This document shows positions 11,181 through 21,896 of a DNA stretch of 64,000 nt, in pieces; position 1 is the first letter of the stretch, and every line of letters begins with the position of its first letter. The DNA is from Henckelia pumila (taxonomy: Eukaryota > Streptophyta > Magnoliopsida > Lamiales > Gesneriaceae): assembly GCF_033568475.1 (NCBI RefSeq), contig NC_133120.1:88740151-88804150 (forward strand). The letters are read 5' to 3'. Below the pieces are notes generated by a model. That model saw only the letters and a program-made list of their open reading frames with translations, was not told the origin of the DNA and ran no database searches. Position numbers and translations under genes: made by a program.

Positions 11181-11190
11181 CTATAAATAG
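11181..11190 (+). promoter_or_regulatory. TATA box for the antisense ORF
   Basis: CTATAAATAG lies 168 bases upstream of the ATG at 11359 on the plus strand, opposite to gag-pol. It is a canonical plant TATA box and suggests that the antisense ORF has its own promoter. The GC-richer DNA just upstream contains a CGGTCCGG / CCGGACCG inverted pair (about 11032 and 11130). Confidence 0.6.
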
Positions 11191-11358
11191 GGCAGTAAAA
11201 AATTCTCTTTTCACCTTTCACAGCGACTGCGTTATTCTGTCAAAGTTTTGAGAGCTCGCCCGACCCGCGCTGCGACGACCGACCCTCGCTGGTTCCTTCC
11301 GAGCCCTATTACCTTTTTTCCTTCTTAGTAAGTTTTATCCTTTCCTATAAGAATTAAG

Positions 11359-13334
11359 ATGTCTTCCCCGGACGAAAACGTAGTCCGGGAAATAGTAGCC
11401 TTTATAGAGGGTTCTCCTCCCCCTGAGGTGCCTGAGCATAACGACTCTTCGGGGTCAGATGTCAACCCGAGCCCTTCTGAGACTCGGGAAGCGAAAATGT
11501 GGAGGCTTTATGCCCTTAGATATGACGAAGCTCAATTACGAGAGGAGGGCAAACACTGGTTTGAGGTTTTAGCCTCCCTTTTAGGTCCAGACATGGGCCC
11601 GACCATCAGGGACAGGTCGGGGATGCCGGACACTTATGACTTCATACTTCCCGATCGACGAGACCGAGCTCACAAACCCCCCAAGGGTTTTTTAAGTTTT
11701 AGTTTAGACCAGGTCAAGATGGGTCTCAGGTTTCCCATCCCCGAGATAATCTTGTCCTTGTGTCAATATTTATGTATATGCCCTAGCCAGCTGACCCCTA
11801 ACTCTTTTAGTTCTATCAAATCCTTAGGGTTTTTGTTTCGTTTTTTCCGGGTTCCTTTAGATGTAGGGAATTTTACCAAATTCCTTCAAATCAAGAAGAC
11901 AGCCTCGGGTCGATTTTATATTTCTATCCGACCCGAGTACAAATTTTTAAAGGGAAAACCGAGCTCTCACAAGGGCTGGAACAATAGATTCTTCTTTGTT
12001 CGTCCTGAGCCTGAGCAGCCTTGGAGATGTCGATCCAACTGGGCAATGAACTTTACCTCCCCTGATTTTCCTGCCCAGCCCAGTCATGATTTCACCAACT
12101 TCCTTGCTACCTTATCTGAAAAAACCTTTCATATCGAGAGCCTAATCAAAGAAGACCTGCTTTGCAAATATGGCTTTTGTAGGAAAGGGATAGAGGTCCA
12201 GGGTGATTTAGGTAGGAACACTTAACTTTTCATTCACTTATTTCTTTATCTTCCCGTGCATTCCTATTAACTTCTTCCTTTTTCCTTATTTACAGACGAA
12301 AGAATAATCGGGGCTGAAATGACTGCTGACTTCCGAGCCGCGGCCAAGAGATTGAAGCGGAAGAAACCCGAGGCATCTGCCGAATCCGCCACTGAATCTG
12401 ACCCGCAGATTCCCGACCAGCAATCCAAAAAGACTTCTAAAAAATTCCGAGGAGATGAAACCCCGAGCAAAACTGAGCCCCTTCCTCAAGCCAACATCGC
12501 TGCTCCCGGCAAGGGGAAGGAAAAAGTTTACATTGATCTCGGGTCCCTTCCCGAGCATATGGAGCAAGGTGATCCCGACCACCCTTATAGTCCGGGAGTC
12601 TCCTTCTTTACTCGACCAGACCAGCCCGGGAGTCTTAATATTTTGCAGCACATGGTCTCTACAGAAGACCTAGAGATAGTCCGGGCAGTTTCGGACAAGG
12701 AGGCTGAGGAATCTCTGGCCCTTTCTTTTATGCAGGTAATTCATTTTCACTTTCCCTTAGAATTTCTATTCTCTCATCCTCGAATAATACTTTGACCTTT
12801 TCATTTGTAGACCATGGTTTGGGCGGGAGAGGTAACTGCTCGATCTTTCAAGGCCCGAGTTGACCATTCTCTGAACCAAGATGCTCTGGTGAAGCGGATA
12901 ACCGTACTGGCAGGCAGATCCGTGACCTTAAAGATGCTCATGATCGGGAAGTACATGACATGAGTTCGGACATCGAGACTGCTCAGGACGGATGGGAGGG
13001 GGCCAAGAAGCACATCAAGGAGTTAGAATATGCTCTCCTAGCTAAGGATCAGGAGTTCGAGGCTGGATGGGCCCAGAAGAAAAATGATTTCCTCACTTCC
13101 TCTGATTTTGCCGACCTGTGTGCTGAGAAGAATGTTGCTTTTTTCGAGGATGGCTTTAAGGGGTGCCTAGCTCAGATCCGGGCTGAAGGTTATTCTGAAG
13201 CCGAGCATCCTTTCTCCTCCCTCGACTCTGCCAAAGCCTTGGATGACTTGCCTGATGAGGAAGAGAAGTCGGAGCAAGAGGAGCCTATGTGGGAGGAAAA
13301 AGAGGTCGAGGCCAAGGGTGATGCTGCCCCTTGA
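11359..13334 (+). pseudogene. Antisense extra ORF of the Tat element (putative plant transposon domain)
   Basis: This plus-strand ORF is antisense to gag-pol. Three exons with GT-AG borders fit: 11359-12211, 12296-12735, and 12811-13334, with phase kept at both joins. The first exon product (284 residues) resembles the gypsy-type putative plant transposon domain known from antisense ORFs of Tat elements: a helical segment (LSLCQYLCICPSQLTPNSF), then FRFFRVPLDVGNF and a WNNRFFFVRP motif. Exon 2 encodes a basic, charged linker (AAAKRLKRKKPEA). Exon 3 encodes a coiled-coil-like stretch ending in an acidic tail (DEEEKSEQEEPMWEEKEVE). A single-base loss near 12895-12902 shifts frame inside exon 3, so the copy is probably broken. 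The protein's function is unknown; the domain assignment is from memory of the family and not from a search. Confidence 0.75.
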
Positions 13335-13477
13335 TTTTAACTTTTTTTTTATGTATCCGTTCATGGTTAAAACAATGTCCAAACAAATTTTGTTTTTCTA
13401 GATCCTGTGCGATTTTGTTCTAGCTTTTCTTTTTATTTCATGAACAACCCGTGCTGGGTATTTTGATATGACGTGCC

Positions 13478-14145
13478 AAATTTCATTAAGTATTGAATAC
13501 ATTCCTGAACTGTAAATCTTAACAAAATTTTTCTAAGTATTAAATGAATTCCCGAACTGGAATTTTGACAAACAATTTTACAAAGTATCGAATGAATTCC
13601 CGAGCTGGAATCTTAACAAAGTTTTGCTAAGTGTTGAATGAATTCCCGAACTGGAAATTTTTACAAACAATTTTACAAAGTATCAAATGAATTTCCGAGC
13701 TGGAATCTTAACAAAATTTTGCTAAGTGTTGAATGAATTCCCGAACTGGAAATTTTGACAAACAATTTTACAAAGTATTGAATGAATTCCCGAGCTGGAA
13801 TCTTACCAAAGTTTTGCTAAGTGTTGAATGAATTCCCGAACTGGAAATTTTGACAAACAATTTTACAAAGTATCGAATGAATTCCCGAGCTGGAATCTTA
13901 ACAAAATTTTGCTAAGTGTTGAATGAATTCCTGAACTGGAAATTTTGACAAACAATTTTACAAATTATTGAATGAATTCCCGAGCTGGAATCTTAACAAA
14001 ATTTTTCTAAGTGTTGAATGAATTCCTGAACTGGAAATTTTGACAAACAATTTTACAAAGTATTGAATGAATTCCCGAGCTAGAATCTTAACAAAGTTTT
14101 GCTAAGTGTTGAATGAATTCCCGAACTGGAAATTTATACAAAATT
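13478..14145. repeat. 95-bp tandem array built from two related half-units
   Basis: The block CCCGAACTGGAA or its variant recurs at 13551, 13645, 13740, 13835, 13930, 14025 and 14120, a period of 94-95 bp. Each unit contains two related halves of about 45 and 50 bp, both with GAATGAATTCCCGA, one followed by RCTGGAATCTTAACAAA and the other by ACTGGAAATTTTGACAAAC. It lies in the 3' untranslated region of the Tat element, between the ends of pol and the antisense ORF. Confidence 0.9.
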
Positions 14146-14162
14146 TTAAGTATGAAATATTT

Positions 14163-14413
14163 ACCACGAATGGCGTGGTGAGTGCCGAGCTGGTCGGGCT
14201 TTAATTTGACCACGAATGGCGTGGTGAGTGCCGACCTGGTCGGGCTTTAATTTGACCACGAATGGCGTGATGAGTGCCAACCTGGTCGGGCTTTAATTTT
14301 ACCACGAATGGCATGGTGAGTGCCGACCTGGTTGGGCTCTAATTTGACCACGAATGGCGTGGTGAGTGCCGACCTGGTCGGGCTTTAATTTGACCACGAA
14401 TGGCGTGGTGTTT
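14163..14413. repeat. 46-bp tandem array with internal hairpin
   Basis: The block ACCACGAATGGCGTGGTGAG starts at 14163, 14209, 14255, 14301, 14347 and 14393, an exact 46-bp period with five full copies and a partial sixth. Each copy contains CCACG-AATGG-CGTGG, a 5-bp stem with a 5-nt loop, and a CTGGTCGGGCTTTAATTT segment. Confidence 0.93.
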
Positions 14414-14582
14414 GACAAAAATATGTCATTTTTTCATAAGTAATTTCTAACATAAATCTCAAATATTAAGAAATAACAAAAAGGACTACTACTACTATCA
14501 AATTTAAAAACAAAAGTAACAAAATAACTCACAACTCATTACTCCTAAGAGGTCGAGTAATTCCCCAAATCTGGTCGGGACT
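14414..14582. other. Untranslated end of the Tat pol transcript
   Basis: Unique sequence between the 46-bp array and the pol stop codon. It holds no gene. Confidence 0.5.
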
Positions 14583-16127
14583 CTAAGAGTAATACTTCTT
14601 CAAGTGTTGAGCATTCCATGACCTTTTTCCCCTCTTTCCTTAGGCGTCTTCCAAATAATAAGTGGCTACTCCTGCCTTCCCTATCACCTTGAAGGGTCCC
14701 TCATACTTTGCATCCAGCTTCCCTCTCTCTCCATGGTGTTGAATTTTCCTCATAACCAAATCCCCTTCTTGAAAGGCTCGAGGGTATACCCGTTTGTTAT
14801 AGGCTCGGGTCATTCTTTTGCGATAAGCTGCCAACCGAACTGCAGCTCTAGCTCGATTTTCTTCAATCAGATCCAAATCCATGGCCCTTAATTTATTGTT
14901 GTCAGGGCCGTAGGCTATTATTCGAGCGCTTTCCTGTCCAATCTCGGCGGGCGAAACCGCTTCAGTTCCGTACACCATATTGTATGGTGTCTCATCCGTC
15001 CCGGACCTTGTTGTAGTTCGGTAAGACCATAACACAGATTGAAGTTCATCCACCCATTTTCCCCGTGCTGAATCTAACCGGGTCTTGAGTGTTTGCACGA
15101 TAGTTCTATTAGTAACTTCTACCTGCCCGTTACCTTGGGGATAAGCAACAAACGTAAAAACTTGTTCAATCTTCATCTGCTTGCACCAAGCTTGGACCTT
15201 AGAACCACAGAATTGTCTTACATTGTCTGATATGAGCCTGCGCGGTATTCCGAACCGGCAAACAATATTTTTTCATAAGAAATTTAGCACTTCCTTTCCG
15301 TGATTTTTTCCAAGGGCTCAGCCTCGACCCACTTTTAAAAATAATCAACTGCTACTAATAAAAATTTTCTCTGACCCGTACTGACTGGGAAAGGTCCAAC
15401 AATGTCAATTCCCCATTGATCGAAAGGACAAAAAGCCACTATTGCTTTCATAAATTCCGCGGGCTTCCATTGCAAATTAGCATGCCTCTGGCAATTGTAG
15501 CATGATTTGACCAAGGCAGATGCGTCATTCTTCATGGTGGGCCAGAAAAACCCGGCCAGCAGAGCCTTCCGTGCTAAGGCTATACTACCCAAGTGATTTC
15601 CACAACAACCTTCATGTATCTCTCGTAGGACATAATTAGCCTCGTCCGGGCCAAGGCACTTGAGAAGAGGTTGGGAGAATGACCTCTTGAAAAGTATTCT
15701 ATTAACCATCACAAAACGCAAGGTTCTTCTTTTAATTTCCCGGACCCTTTTGCCATCGTTTGGGAGCTCATTCTTGGTCAGGTATTTGTGTATGTCATAT
15801 CTCCAATCTCCTTCTAGTACGTTTGCTATTATGTCATCCAGACCTTCAAGTTGAGATACCATATCTTTTCCCTTTAGTTCGGGCTCAGATGGTTCTCCCA
15901 CGAAACTTGCAAGACGGGCCAATTGGTCGGCCTTTGTATTTTCAGTTCTCGGGATTAGTTCCATAGTGAGTTCGGTAAAATATTTCCTTGGCTTTGTCCA
16001 ATGCTTGGGCATATTTTATCATCTTTTCATTCTTGGTTTCAAACTTCCCCTTACTCTGTTGTATAGCCAACTGTGAATCTAAATAAAGTGTAGTTCAGGA
16101 TATACCGAGATTACGAGCAGCCTTTAG
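14583..16127 (-). pseudogene. Tat pol: end of second RNase H and integrase, broken
   Basis: Minus-strand reading gives the end of an archaeal-type RNase H (ELIPRTENTKADQLARLAS), the integrase zinc-binding HHCC region (IHEGCCGNHLGS ... SCYNCQRH), the start of the catalytic core (DQWGIDIVGPFP, LLVAVDYF), the second catalytic Asp region (RRLISDN), and the late core and C-terminus (YPQGNGQVEVTNRTIVQ, WSYRTTTRSGT, YEGPFKVIGKAG). Damage seen: TAA directly after VDYF near 15335, frame disturbance at about 15240-15340, TAA at 14640 near the end, and the original stop at 14583-14585. The 5' part of this module continues across copia-1 at 25478. No product is expected. Confidence 0.9.
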
Positions 16128-17967
16128 TGTTGTAACACGGTCGTTCTCCGGATCGAAAAAGAAAGTGATACCCGATGCAGCGAAAGTTTTAAAATTTTTA
16201 TATGGAATGATTCCATATGGATATCAAATTCCTACGATTAAAAATGATAACATAAAATTTAAACAATATAAATTTTACCTTAAATCTCGAAGCGAGATTA
16301 TGGACACCAACAGATTAAACAGCTCTTGTTGTATATCCCAGGAACTGATGAACGAACGTTTCTTCAATCAGGTCCACGAACAGAAGTTTAATCCCTCTGA
16401 TAGACTGCACTAGAAAGTCTATCAGAAGTTTCTACGAAGAGAAATAACAGATTTGATCTGCTAATTCAAACTGCAAATTCGAAATTTGTAGACTGAAAAA
16501 TCTCAAAGACAGAGGGAGGGGGGGCGGCCGAAACTAGAGAGAAAATCTCTAGGGTTTTCGAAAATTATGCCTTGTGTTGTGTATAATTTCTGCACTGCAA
16601 TAACTTATTTATAATATAGGCTGCTAACAGCTTAAGGCATTAGTCATAAGTTCAAGCCTGACAAGCAAAGCCCGCATGTTTAGAAATTAATATAAAATTC
16701 ATCGTGACTCAGATTGATAAACCAATTTCACCAATGTGTACAGAAACCATTTCTGCATCTTTTAAAGTCAAGATAAATTTTTTGAATCCGAATTCAGTGA
16801 TTTCCAAAAATGTCCATCACTATGTCATTTTAGGAAATTTTACTCCCTCTACTCTTCAATAAGAAGTCCCACTTCTTTATTCACTAAATTTAACTCTTTA
16901 AATTTAATTATCTCAACGGGGATTAAAAATCCATTACTTGTGTGACCCTCAATGGTTCAGGGATACAGCTAGACGTGGGCTCACAACTCCTTGTGACTCG
17001 GAACAACAATTTCCGACTTACCCAACGAATCATGGTAAGAGCGCCTAACAACATCGCCCCATGATTCCCTAGATATCACTGATAGTGCCTGCAAGAACCA
17101 ATAGATTTTGGTTAGCGTATAGTACGGTCCCTTCATCCATATATCCCGATCGAATCAACAACCATTGGCACATCGAGAGTCGTTCGAGATTCGATAACTA
17201 TGCAATGCATCTTGAAGATCAAATAGTGATATCGCATGTGCTACTAGGAAACCAAGTAACCTAAAACACATCATGTACTCTGGCCAGAGATTCGTCACAC
17301 TAATATCTCCTCAGATTGCATAGGATATCCAGACTCGCAAGTGTGCGGTGAATCCTTGACAACAAAACATCGACTCCTATATGTGTCGTAACTGTACCCA
17401 ATCCCGACACCTGATGACCCTAATAGAGTCGGTAAATGAGTCAAAGCACAGTACTAGCATATAGAGTCTCAATGATGTTTCAAGTAATAAGGACTAATGG
17501 TGTACAACCAAAATCGCGGACTATATCCACTCGATAAGTGATAACCACTTGGAAAGTCCGAATAGGGTAGTTCGATCATTCATCATATGAATATCCATTT
17601 GCATGCTTCGAACATCTCTATGTTCCATACCAATGAAACGTGGTACTCGGCATCGCAAATGCTAGTCTCAATCTCGAGCGATCCTTATCCTTATTTGTGG
17701 ACGGCTCAATTGACTAGGAACTGTTTAGAATATACAGTGAACATAAGATGTGTTTCATGACAGTGATCTCTCTATATTCACTATCTCATCTTACTTTAGT
17801 ATATTCAAGGTCTTTATCAAAATAGCAACAGTATATCATTATATAATAATAAGATAAAGTGAATGCCATTTAAAGAACGTATATTATATTAAACAAAGAT
17901 TGTTTACAAAAAAGAGACTCTCGAAGCCCTTAGCCACAAGTTGGCTAGCGGGGCATCAACTCTTTCA
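16128..17967 (-). repeat. 3' LTR of copia-1
   Basis: 1840 bp copy matching 23631-25472. On the minus strand a TATTATAAATAAG promoter-like box maps to about 16605-16618. A polypurine tract (AAGTGGGAGATT on the minus strand, about 17968-17980) follows on its internal side. Confidence 0.93.
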
Positions 17968-18041
17968 ATCTCCCACTTGTCCTAAAGCCAACTAGTCATA
18001 CTACATAGTCCCATTGCTTCGCGATATTTGTCAAATAATGG

Positions 18042-20834
18042 TCATGGCAAGGGCTTAGTAAGTGGATCAGCGATATTTTTTGCAGAGGCCACTCTCTCGA
18101 CAGTGATGTCTCCTCTTTCCACGATCTCCCGGATGATGTGGTATTTCCTCAGTACGTCTTTGGATCTTTGATGAGACCTTGGTTCCTTTTCCTGAGCAAC
18201 GGCACCCGTGTTGTCACAGTACACCGGGACTGGACCAACAGCTTCAGGAATAACGCCCAACTCTTGAACAAAATTCCTCATCCAAACTGCCTCTTTAGCA
18301 GCAGCTGATGCCGCAATGTATTCTGCCTCAGTGGTGGAATCCGCTGTGGTGTCCTGCTTGGAACTCTTCCAAGAGACAGCACCGCCATTGAACATGAACA
18401 CAAATCCAGAGGTTGAATTTGAGTCATCCACGTCACTTTGGAAGCTAGAGTCGGTATAGCCTTCCAATTTCAGATCTCTTCCTCCATAAACCATGAATAC
18501 ATTCTTAGTTCTTCTCAAGTACTTAAGAATATCCTTCACGGCTTTCCAATGCATTTGACCGGGATTGGCTTGATATCTGCTTGTGACACTCAGAGCAAAT
18601 GCCACATCCGGTCTGGTAGATATCATCCCATACATGATACTCCCTATGGCTGACGCATATGGTATGTGTGTCATTTTCTCTATCTCTTCGTCAGTCTTGG
18701 GACACATAGACTTGGATAGAGAGACTCCATGACACATAGGTAGATGTCCTCTCTTGGACTCATCCATTGAAAACCTTTTCAATATAGTGTCGATGTAGGT
18801 AGCTTGAGTAAGTCCTATCATTCTCTTAGATCTATCTCTATAGATCTGTATCCCTAGAATATAGGACGCCTCACCCAAATCCTTCATCGAGAATCTACCT
18901 GACAACCATATCTTTGTTGACTGCAACATCCCTACATAATTCCCAATGAGTAGGATGTCATCAACATAAAGTACTAAGAATGTTACCGCATCCTTAACTA
19001 CTTTCTTGTACACGCATGGTTCCTCCGGGTTTTTGATGAAACCAAAATCCTTTATTGTTTCATCAAATTTCTGGTTCCAAATTCTTGATGCCTGTTTGAG
19101 ACCATAGATCGATCTCTGAAGCTTACATACCTTATGCTCGCTTCCCATGGATGTGAATCCCTTGGGCTGCATCATATAGATCTCTTCCTTAATGTTTCCA
19201 TTAAAGAATGCAGTCTTCACATCCATTTGCCATATCTCATAGTCATACCATGCAGCAATGGCAATAAGGATTCTTATGGACTTGAACATTGCGACTGGTG
19301 AAAAAGTTTCATCATAGTCAACACCTTGTCTTTGAGTGTAACCTTTTGCAACCAATCGTGCCTTGTAGGTCAGCACCTTACCATCAGGCCCAAGTTTTCT
19401 CTTGTAGATCCATTTACACCCTATTGGAACAATTCCATCGGGAGGATCTACTAAAGACCAAACTTGGTTTGTATGCATCGAATCTATTTCCGACTGCATA
19501 GCTTCAAGCCATAAATTCGAATCCGCATCAGAAATTGCTTCCTTGAAGTTTCTTGGATCACATCCAATGTCAGGTTCACTTTGATCCCCTTCAAGAAGAA
19601 GACCATATCTAATAGGAGGCCTAGAAGTCCTCTCGGATCTTCTAGTAATAGGCGTGTCTTGTGATGATTCTTGAGGTATAGGATCATTATTTTGTATCTC
19701 GGGTTCTTCTCGAATTTCTTCGAGTTCCATCATCTTCCCTTTCTTATCCAATAAGAACTCCTTCTCCAAGAAGGTGACATTCCTTGAAACAAACACTTTT
19801 GTTTCAGTAGGATGATAGAAATAATATCCGATTGAATTCTTCGGATACCCTACAAAATAACATAAGATGGATCGACTATCCAACTTATCTCCCACTGTCT
19901 GCTTTACGTAAGCAGGACATCCCCAAATCCTCAAGTATGAATACTTAGGAGCTTTTCCATTCCATAACTCGTATGGTGTTTTGTCCACTGCTTTAAAATG
20001 GACGTTGTTTAACAACAATACCGCCGTTTCAAGAGCATAGCCCCAAAACAAAGGTGGGAGCTCAGTGAAGCTCATCATAGATCGAACCATGTCCAACAAG
20101 GTTCGATTGCGACGCTCCGAAACACCATTCAGCTGAGGTGTCATAGGAGGAGTCCACTGAGAGAGAATCCCATTCTCTTTTAGATAATCCAAGAACTCGG
20201 TACTTAAGTATTCTCCACCTCGATTTGATCGAAGTGCTTTAATACTCTTACCTAGTTTGTTTTCTACTTCAGCCTTGAATTCTTTGAACTTTGCAAATGA
20301 TTCAGACTTATATTTCATCAAATATAAGTATCCATACCTAGAATAATCATCAGGAAAGGTAATGAAGTAGGTGTGACCAAATTTTGTACCAATACTAAAT
20401 GGTCCGCAAACATCTGTATGGATCAAATCCAATAGATTTTGACTACGCTTTGGCTTCCCTTTGAAAGGAGATTTAGTCATTTTTCCTTTGTGGCAGGACT
20501 CACAAGTAGGTAGAGAGTTAATATCAGACATATCAAACATGCCCTCTCCCACTAGCTTGTTCATCCTCCTTGAAGAAATATGACCTAGCCTAGCATGCCA
20601 AAGGTTTGCCGGGTTTTGATTATCAATTTTTTTTTTATTTGTTGTTACCGGTTTATCAACATAATTAATTGGAACGTCTTTTAATTTTAAGTTATATAGA
20701 TCGTTTTCAAGTTGTCCACATCCAATTAAACATTCATTCTTGTAAATATTGCAAATCTCATTCACAAAATTGCAAGAAAAACCATCTCTATCAAGCATAG
20801 AAATAGAAATAATGTTTTTAACCAAATATGACAC
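18042..20834 (-). pseudogene. copia-1 pol: integrase, reverse transcriptase, RNase H
   Basis: A 930-residue minus-strand frame. Integrase: HHCC zinc region (LWHARLGH ... CESCHKGK), first Asp in HTDVCGP, second Asp replaced by Asn (RSNRGGEY where copia-2 has RSDRGGEY), Glu in GVSERRNRT. Reverse transcriptase: WIYKRKLGPDGKVLTYKARL, MDVKTAF, and the catalytic YVDDILLIG. RNase H: GYTDSSFQSD, STTEAEYIAAS, VYCDNTGAV. The frame stops at LTKPLP, about two dozen residues before the end seen in copia-2. It lacks an in-frame link to the protease, because the stretch 20835-20890 is disrupted by indels. Loss of the integrase Asp makes a functional integrase unlikely. Confidence 0.92.
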
Positions 20835-20870
20835 ATATAAAACATCTCTAAAAAATAACTTAAAATCATT

Positions 20871-21116
20871 CTACAAAATTAAACAAATGTCTCCCACAGC
20901 TTTGGCTTCAACTCGAGAACCATTTCCGATCCTCAGCTGGGTCTCACCCATCCTAAGCTTGCGACTTCTTGTCATCACCTGCAAATCATTGCAAATATGA
21001 TATCCACATCTGGTATCCAATACCCAAGAAGTAGTATTAAGTGAAACATTTATTTCAATATAAAACATACCCTTCGCAGTTCGCAACTGCTCGAGATATT
21101 CCTTGCAGTTACGTTT
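20871..21116 (-). pseudogene. copia-1 protease region
   Basis: The minus strand encodes the end of Gag and the aspartic protease start, with the active site reading WVLDTRCGYHICN. The normal copia active site is D-T/S-G; here Gly is Arg. The following IGNGSRVEAKAVGD is the usual flap region. The frame then breaks before the integrase. Confidence 0.85.
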
Positions 21117-21896
21117 CTAATGGTCGGGTTTCTTGCAGTGATGACAAACATCCTTGGATTTTTCCATGTTTGAAGCCTTTGTCTTGTTCTTCTTCTCGGG
21201 TCCGGTTTTCTTGGATGGGGCATAACGTTTCTTACCCTTTGTACTTGGCCTCTTTTTAGCAGAAGAAGAGGAGCCCACCAAGAGAACCGGTTTATCCTTC
21301 TTTAAAGTGGCTTCATAAGTTACAAGCATATTGATCATCTCTTCAAGGGAGGCCTCTATCTTGTTCATATTGAAATTCACCACAAAACCGTCAAACGATG
21401 AAGGAAGAGAGAGAAGTAATAAGTCCACATTGAGTTCATGCTCCAATACCAATTCAAGCATTACCAACTTCTGAATGAGCCAAATCACGTGTACCCCATG
21501 ATCACGGACCGAAGTCCCTTCACGCATGCGACACGTCATTAACTCTTTTACAATAGCGAACCTTTCAGCTCTCGATTGAGCCCCAAAAAGTTCCTTGAGT
21601 TGTGCGTGAATGTCAGCAGCATTCACGGTATCCTCAAATCGCCTCTGGAGTTCATCAGACATCGAAGCTTGCATATAGCATTTGGCCTTTATATCATGGT
21701 CCCACCATTTATCAAGTTTGGCCAACTCTTCCGGACTTATATCAGCTGGTGCTTCCTTCGGAAGAGATTTTTCTAACACGTAGAACATCTTCTCCGAGGT
21801 CAAGACAATCTTCAACTTACAGAACCATTCCGTATAGTTTGCGCCAGTCAGTTTGTTTTGTTCGAGAATAGAGAATAGTGGATTGCGCGAATTCAT
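21117..21896 (-). pseudogene. copia-1 gag
   Basis: Starts at ATG 21896 (MNSRNPLFSILEQNKLTG) and reads through the copia Gag domain (NYTEWFCKLKIVL, DHDIKAKCYMQASMS, MTCRMREGTSVRDHG, LLLSLPSSFDGFVVNFNM) to a zinc knuckle CHHCKKPDH, where TAG replaces a Trp codon (copia-2 has CHHCKKPGHWKRNC). Upstream in-frame codons to 21926 are probably untranslated. Gag packages element RNA in cytoplasmic particles; this copy would yield a product lacking a complete zinc knuckle. Confidence 0.88.

Noticed and set aside
13478-14413. CRISPR-like regular repeats
   Set aside because: The units are continuous tandem copies with no unique spacers, in a plant retrotransposon; not a CRISPR array.
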